The notes under the pieces: model-generated | Databases searched by the model: none | What the model saw: the letters and a program-made list of their open reading frames with translations, nothing else | Told to the model about the DNA's origin: nothing | Translations under genes and position numbers: made by a program | Origin: Nitriliruptoraceae bacterium | GTDB taxonomy: Bacteria > Actinomycetota > Nitriliruptoria > Nitriliruptorales > Nitriliruptoraceae | Reading direction: 5' to 3' | Assembly: GCA_007121975.1 (NCBI GenBank) | Contig: SKJO01000047.1 | Span: 1 to 7,711, forward strand | DNA: 7,711 bases | Shown: piece after piece, positions 6,216-7,711 of the stretch | Position numbering within the stretch: position 1 is the stretch's first letter | How the letters are laid out: every line of letters starts with the position of its first letter

Positions 6216-7118
6216 GTGTCCGACGCTCCCGTTCTGCGCATTGGTGAGGTTGCCCGCCGTACCGGGGTGACCGTCGCCACGCTGCGTGCGTGGGAGCGAC
6301 GTTACGGCTTGCTCGAGCCCCACCGCACCGACGGCGGGCACCGCCTGTACCGCGAAGCCGACGTCGAACGAGTTCGCAGCATGTCCCGGCTGCTCGACGA
6401 GGGTTGGTCCGCCGCGGCAGCCGCTCGCGAGGTGCTTCGGGAGCCCGCCCCGGTCGTCGCGCTCCGATCGGTCGCCGGGGGCGGGGACGCGGCCGCTGAC
6501 CTCATCTCCCGCCTCGAAAGAGCGGTGGATGCGTTCGATGCGGGCGCCGCCGACGAGGTCGTGGACGACACCTTCGCGCGGCTGCAGGTACCCACCGCGC
6601 TCGACGAGGTGCTGCTGCCGGTGCTGCGCCGGGTCGGCGAGGGCTGGCAGGACGACCCGCGCGTCATCGCCCGCGAGCACTTCGCCTCCAACACCCTTCG
6701 CCCCCGGCTGCAGCGCCTGCTGCGCAGCCGGGCGTCGGCCGGCTCCCGGTCGGTGCTCGCGGCCGCACCCGAGGGCGAGACCCACGACCTCGGGCTGCTC
6801 GCCGGAGCTGCGATCGCCGTCGATGCCGGCTGGAAGGTGCATTTCCTGGGCGCCGACACCCCCACCGCCGCCCTGGAGCGCAGCGCCGCCCAGCTTCGAC
6901 CCACCGCCGTGCTGATCGCGTCGATGTTCCGGGAGTACGCCGAGAGTTTCCTCGCCGACCGGCCCAGTTTCGCCGCGGGGGCCGTGGTCCTCGGGGGGCC
7001 AGGCTTCGCTCCCGCCGACGCGCTGCGGCTGCCCGGCGCAATCGTGCATCAGGGCGCGATTCGGGAACTGGCCGACACCCTCGAGCAGGCCGCGGCCGGC
7101 AGCAGCGGGGTTGGCTGA
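6216..7118 (+). CDS. MerR-family B12-binding regulator (CarH/LitR type)
   Basis: A 300-residue transcription factor combining a MerR DNA-binding domain with a cobalamin-binding sensor; CarH proteins use adenosylcobalamin as a light-sensing cofactor and repress genes in the dark. Residues about 7-70 are the winged helix, with TLRAWERRYGLLEPHRTDGG and HRLYREADVERVR. A four-helix B12 cap follows, ending in the CarH W-x9-EH motif (Trp144, Glu154, His155 in REHFASNTLRPRL). The Rossmann-like B12 domain has GETHDLG (Glu188-x-His190-x-x-Gly193, lower-ligand His), then LIASMF and VVLGGPGF. Residue 145, after the Trp, is Gln; in Thermus CarH this position is the His that binds cobalt after photolysis. 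The start is GTG 6216, with GAGAG six bases upstream; GTG 6198 (306 residues) is the alternative. It is divergent from the ProA-like operon and convergent with a dodecin gene. Confidence 0.88.
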   Translation: MSDAPVLRIGEVARRTGVTVATLRAWERRYGLLEPHRTDGGHRLYREADVERVRSMSRLLDEGWSAAAAAREVLREPAPVVALRSVAGGGDAAADLISRLERAVDAFDAGAADEVVDDTFARLQVPTALDEVLLPVLRRVGEGWQDDPRVIAREHFASNTLRPRLQRLLRSRASAGSRSVLAAAPEGETHDLGLLAGAAIAVDAGWKVHFLGADTPTAALERSAAQLRPTAVLIASMFREYAESFLADRPSFAAGAVVLGGPGFAPADALRLPGAIVHQGAIRELADTLEQAAAGSSGVG

Positions 7119-7141
7119 CGCCGGCCGAATCGGGCGTCAGC
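7114..7141. terminator. Bidirectional terminator-like palindrome with both stop codons in its arms
   Basis: GCTGACGCC (7114-7122) and GGCGTCAGC (7133-7141) form a perfect 9-bp stem with a 10-base loop. The TGA of the B12 regulator lies in the left arm and the TGA of the convergent dodecin gene lies at the equivalent place in the right arm. No T run follows on either strand, so it is not a classic intrinsic terminator, but its position between convergent genes suits transcript ending or 3' end protection. Confidence 0.6.
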
Positions 7142-7340
7142 GATCGAGACGGAAGCGCACCCGCACATGCGTGTGGTACTCCGCGATCTCGTTGTCGCGT
7201 ACCACCGCGGAGGTGTCGAGCACATCGAAGCCCTCGACCCCACGCAGCGTGGTGGTCGCTTCGTTCAGCGCCTTGTGGGCCGCGTCGCGCCAGGACTCGG
7301 TGGACACACCGACCAGGTCGATGGTCTTGATGACCGCCAT
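7137..7340 (-). CDS. Dodecin (flavin-binding storage protein)
   Basis: A 67-residue protein, the usual dodecin length. The order of features fits: IKTIDLVGVSTESWRDAAHK (the Val-Gly-x-Ser...Ser-Trp-x-x-Ala start of the helix), ALNEATTTLRGVEGFDVLD, then EIAEYHTHVRVRFRLDR, the closing strands. Dodecins assemble into hollow dodecamers that bind riboflavin, FMN, lumichrome or CoA and limit flavin photochemistry. In Halobacterium and Mycobacterium dodecins a Trp in the segment after Thr-Leu/Met-Arg stacks on the flavin (Asp-Trp-Phe-Glu in the mycobacterial protein). Here the same place is Gly37 in VEGFDV, so flavin may be held differently or another ligand may be bound. ATG 7340 is preceded by GGAG at six bases. 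It is the second gene of a short operon, 31 bases after the small membrane-protein gene. Confidence 0.92.
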   Translation of the reverse strand: MAVIKTIDLVGVSTESWRDAAHKALNEATTTLRGVEGFDVLDTSAVVRDNEIAEYHTHVRVRFRLDR

Positions 7341-7346
7341 GTGGGG

Positions 7347-7350
7347 CTCC
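7347..7350 (-). promoter_or_regulatory. Ribosome binding site of the dodecin gene
   Basis: GGAG on the minus strand, six bases before ATG 7340, in the 31-base gap after the upstream gene. Confidence 0.6.
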
Positions 7351-7371
7351 GATGCTCGGTCGAGCGCAGGC

Positions 7372-7623
7372 TCAGCGTAGGAACAGCGTGATCGACATCC
7401 CGATGATCATGCCCACGGCGGCGAACACGGCCGCCGGCATCCCCAGCCGGCTGCCCTTGACGTGGGCGACCAGCCCGAAGGCCATACCCAGCGGTCCGGC
7501 CAGTGCCGCCAACCCGGTCACGATCGCCGCCAACCCGAGCAGCACGCCGATCAGCGCGAGTGGCATCGCGAAGCGTGGCGACGCTTCGATCGGCGCGAAC
7601 GGATCGTCGATCTGCCGGCTCAC
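7372..7623 (-). CDS. Small membrane protein of unknown function
   Basis: An 83-residue protein that I do not recognise. The N-terminus (1-18) is polar and acidic (IDDPFAPIEASPRF). Two hydrophobic helices follow, about 19-41 (MPLALIGVLLGLAAIVTGLA) and 62-82 (MPAAVFAAVGMIIGMSITLF), joined by a short Gly-rich segment with His54 and Lys56 that may itself dip into the membrane. The Gly-rich pattern distantly recalls DUF4190-type proteins, but that is only an impression. It starts at GTG 7623 behind a very strong GGAGGAGG ribosome binding site seven bases upstream, with a TAGCCT -10-like box further up, so it looks actively expressed. It is the first gene of a two-gene unit with dodecin. Confidence 0.75.
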   Translation of the reverse strand: MSRQIDDPFAPIEASPRFAMPLALIGVLLGLAAIVTGLAALAGPLGMAFGLVAHVKGSRLGMPAAVFAAVGMIIGMSITLFLR

Positions 7624-7630
7624 CGCGCCA

Positions 7631-7638
7631 CCTCCTCC
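7631..7638 (-). promoter_or_regulatory. Strong ribosome binding site GGAGGAGG
   Basis: Eight bases of anti-16S complementarity lie seven bases before GTG 7623. This supports the GTG as the true start and implies high translation. Confidence 0.75.
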
Positions 7639-7651
7639 GGGAACACCGGTG

Positions 7652-7657
7652 AGGCTA
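7652..7657 (-). promoter_or_regulatory. Putative -10 element (TAGCCT)
   Basis: GGTAGCCT on the minus strand would place transcription start about 20 bases before GTG 7623, leaving just room for the ribosome binding site. It resembles GGTAGCGT before the ProA-like gene. No -35 box is visible; the upstream DNA is made of G tracts. Confidence 0.4.
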
Positions 7658-7660
7658 CCG

Positions 7661-7702
7661 CCCAGCCCAGCCCCACCCCGCTCGACCCACCCCGCCCAGC
7701 CC
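7661..7702 (-). other. Two adjacent G-quadruplex motifs upstream of a promoter
   Basis: On the minus strand, 7661-7679 holds four G tracts (4, 4, 3, 3) with loops of one or two bases. 7686-7702 holds four more (3, 3, 4, 3), also with one- or two-base loops. They lie immediately upstream of the proposed -10 box of the small membrane-protein gene. The remaining bases up to 7711 show no gene. Confidence 0.5.
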
Positions 7703-7711
7703 GACTCACCC

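Noticed and set aside
5723..6280. Longer ProA-like protein starting near 6280 (689 residues)
   Set aside because: The frame is open, but the added sequence runs through the repeats and into the 5' end of the divergent regulator gene. ATG 5722 has a good -10 element and already exceeds the family length.

Overview
The window is very GC-rich, gene-dense DNA with strong G/C preference at third codon positions. It carries GTG starts, ATGA/GTGA stop-start overlaps, GGAGG-type ribosome binding sites and TAGCNT-like -10 elements. A PspC-domain sensor kinase of the NarL/LuxR type, with a divergently encoded PspC membrane protein, is typical of Actinomycetota. I infer a high-GC actinobacterium, possibly from a deep-branching class; the genus cannot be told from this sequence.

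Layout. (1) 1-2999: an envelope-sensing module. A PspC-domain membrane protein on the minus strand (cut by the window start) is divergent from a PspC-histidine kinase (973-2352). The kinase is translationally coupled to a LuxR/NarL response regulator (2349-2999). The architecture resembles the MacS/MacR system of Streptomyces. (2) 3006-5722, minus strand: a two-gene operon. A ProA-family aldehyde dehydrogenase with an extra N-terminal segment (4211-5722) overlaps by four bases a CynX/NimT-type major facilitator transporter (3006-4214). (3) 5723-6215: a 493-base divergent intergenic region with a near-perfect 50-base tandem direct repeat whose units have inverted ends, plus two further hairpins. 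(4) 6216-7118, plus strand: a MerR-type regulator with a B12-binding sensor domain (CarH/LitR type). It keeps the Trp-x9-Glu-His cap motif and the lower-ligand His, but has Gln where Thermus CarH has the His that captures cobalt after light exposure. (5) 7137-7623, minus strand: a small two-helix membrane protein followed by a dodecin (flavin-binding storage protein), convergent with the B12 regulator. A 9-bp palindrome between them carries both stop codons in its arms.

How the genes may work together. Region 1 is a self-contained envelope-stress circuit. Regions 3-5 place a putative light- or B12-sensing repressor next to a flavin-sequestering protein and opposite a dehydrogenase/transporter operon. 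Joint control by light or cofactor status is inference from adjacency only. The points most worth a second look are the structured repeat upstream of the B12 regulator, the ligand substitution in that regulator, and the unusual ProA-like enzyme.
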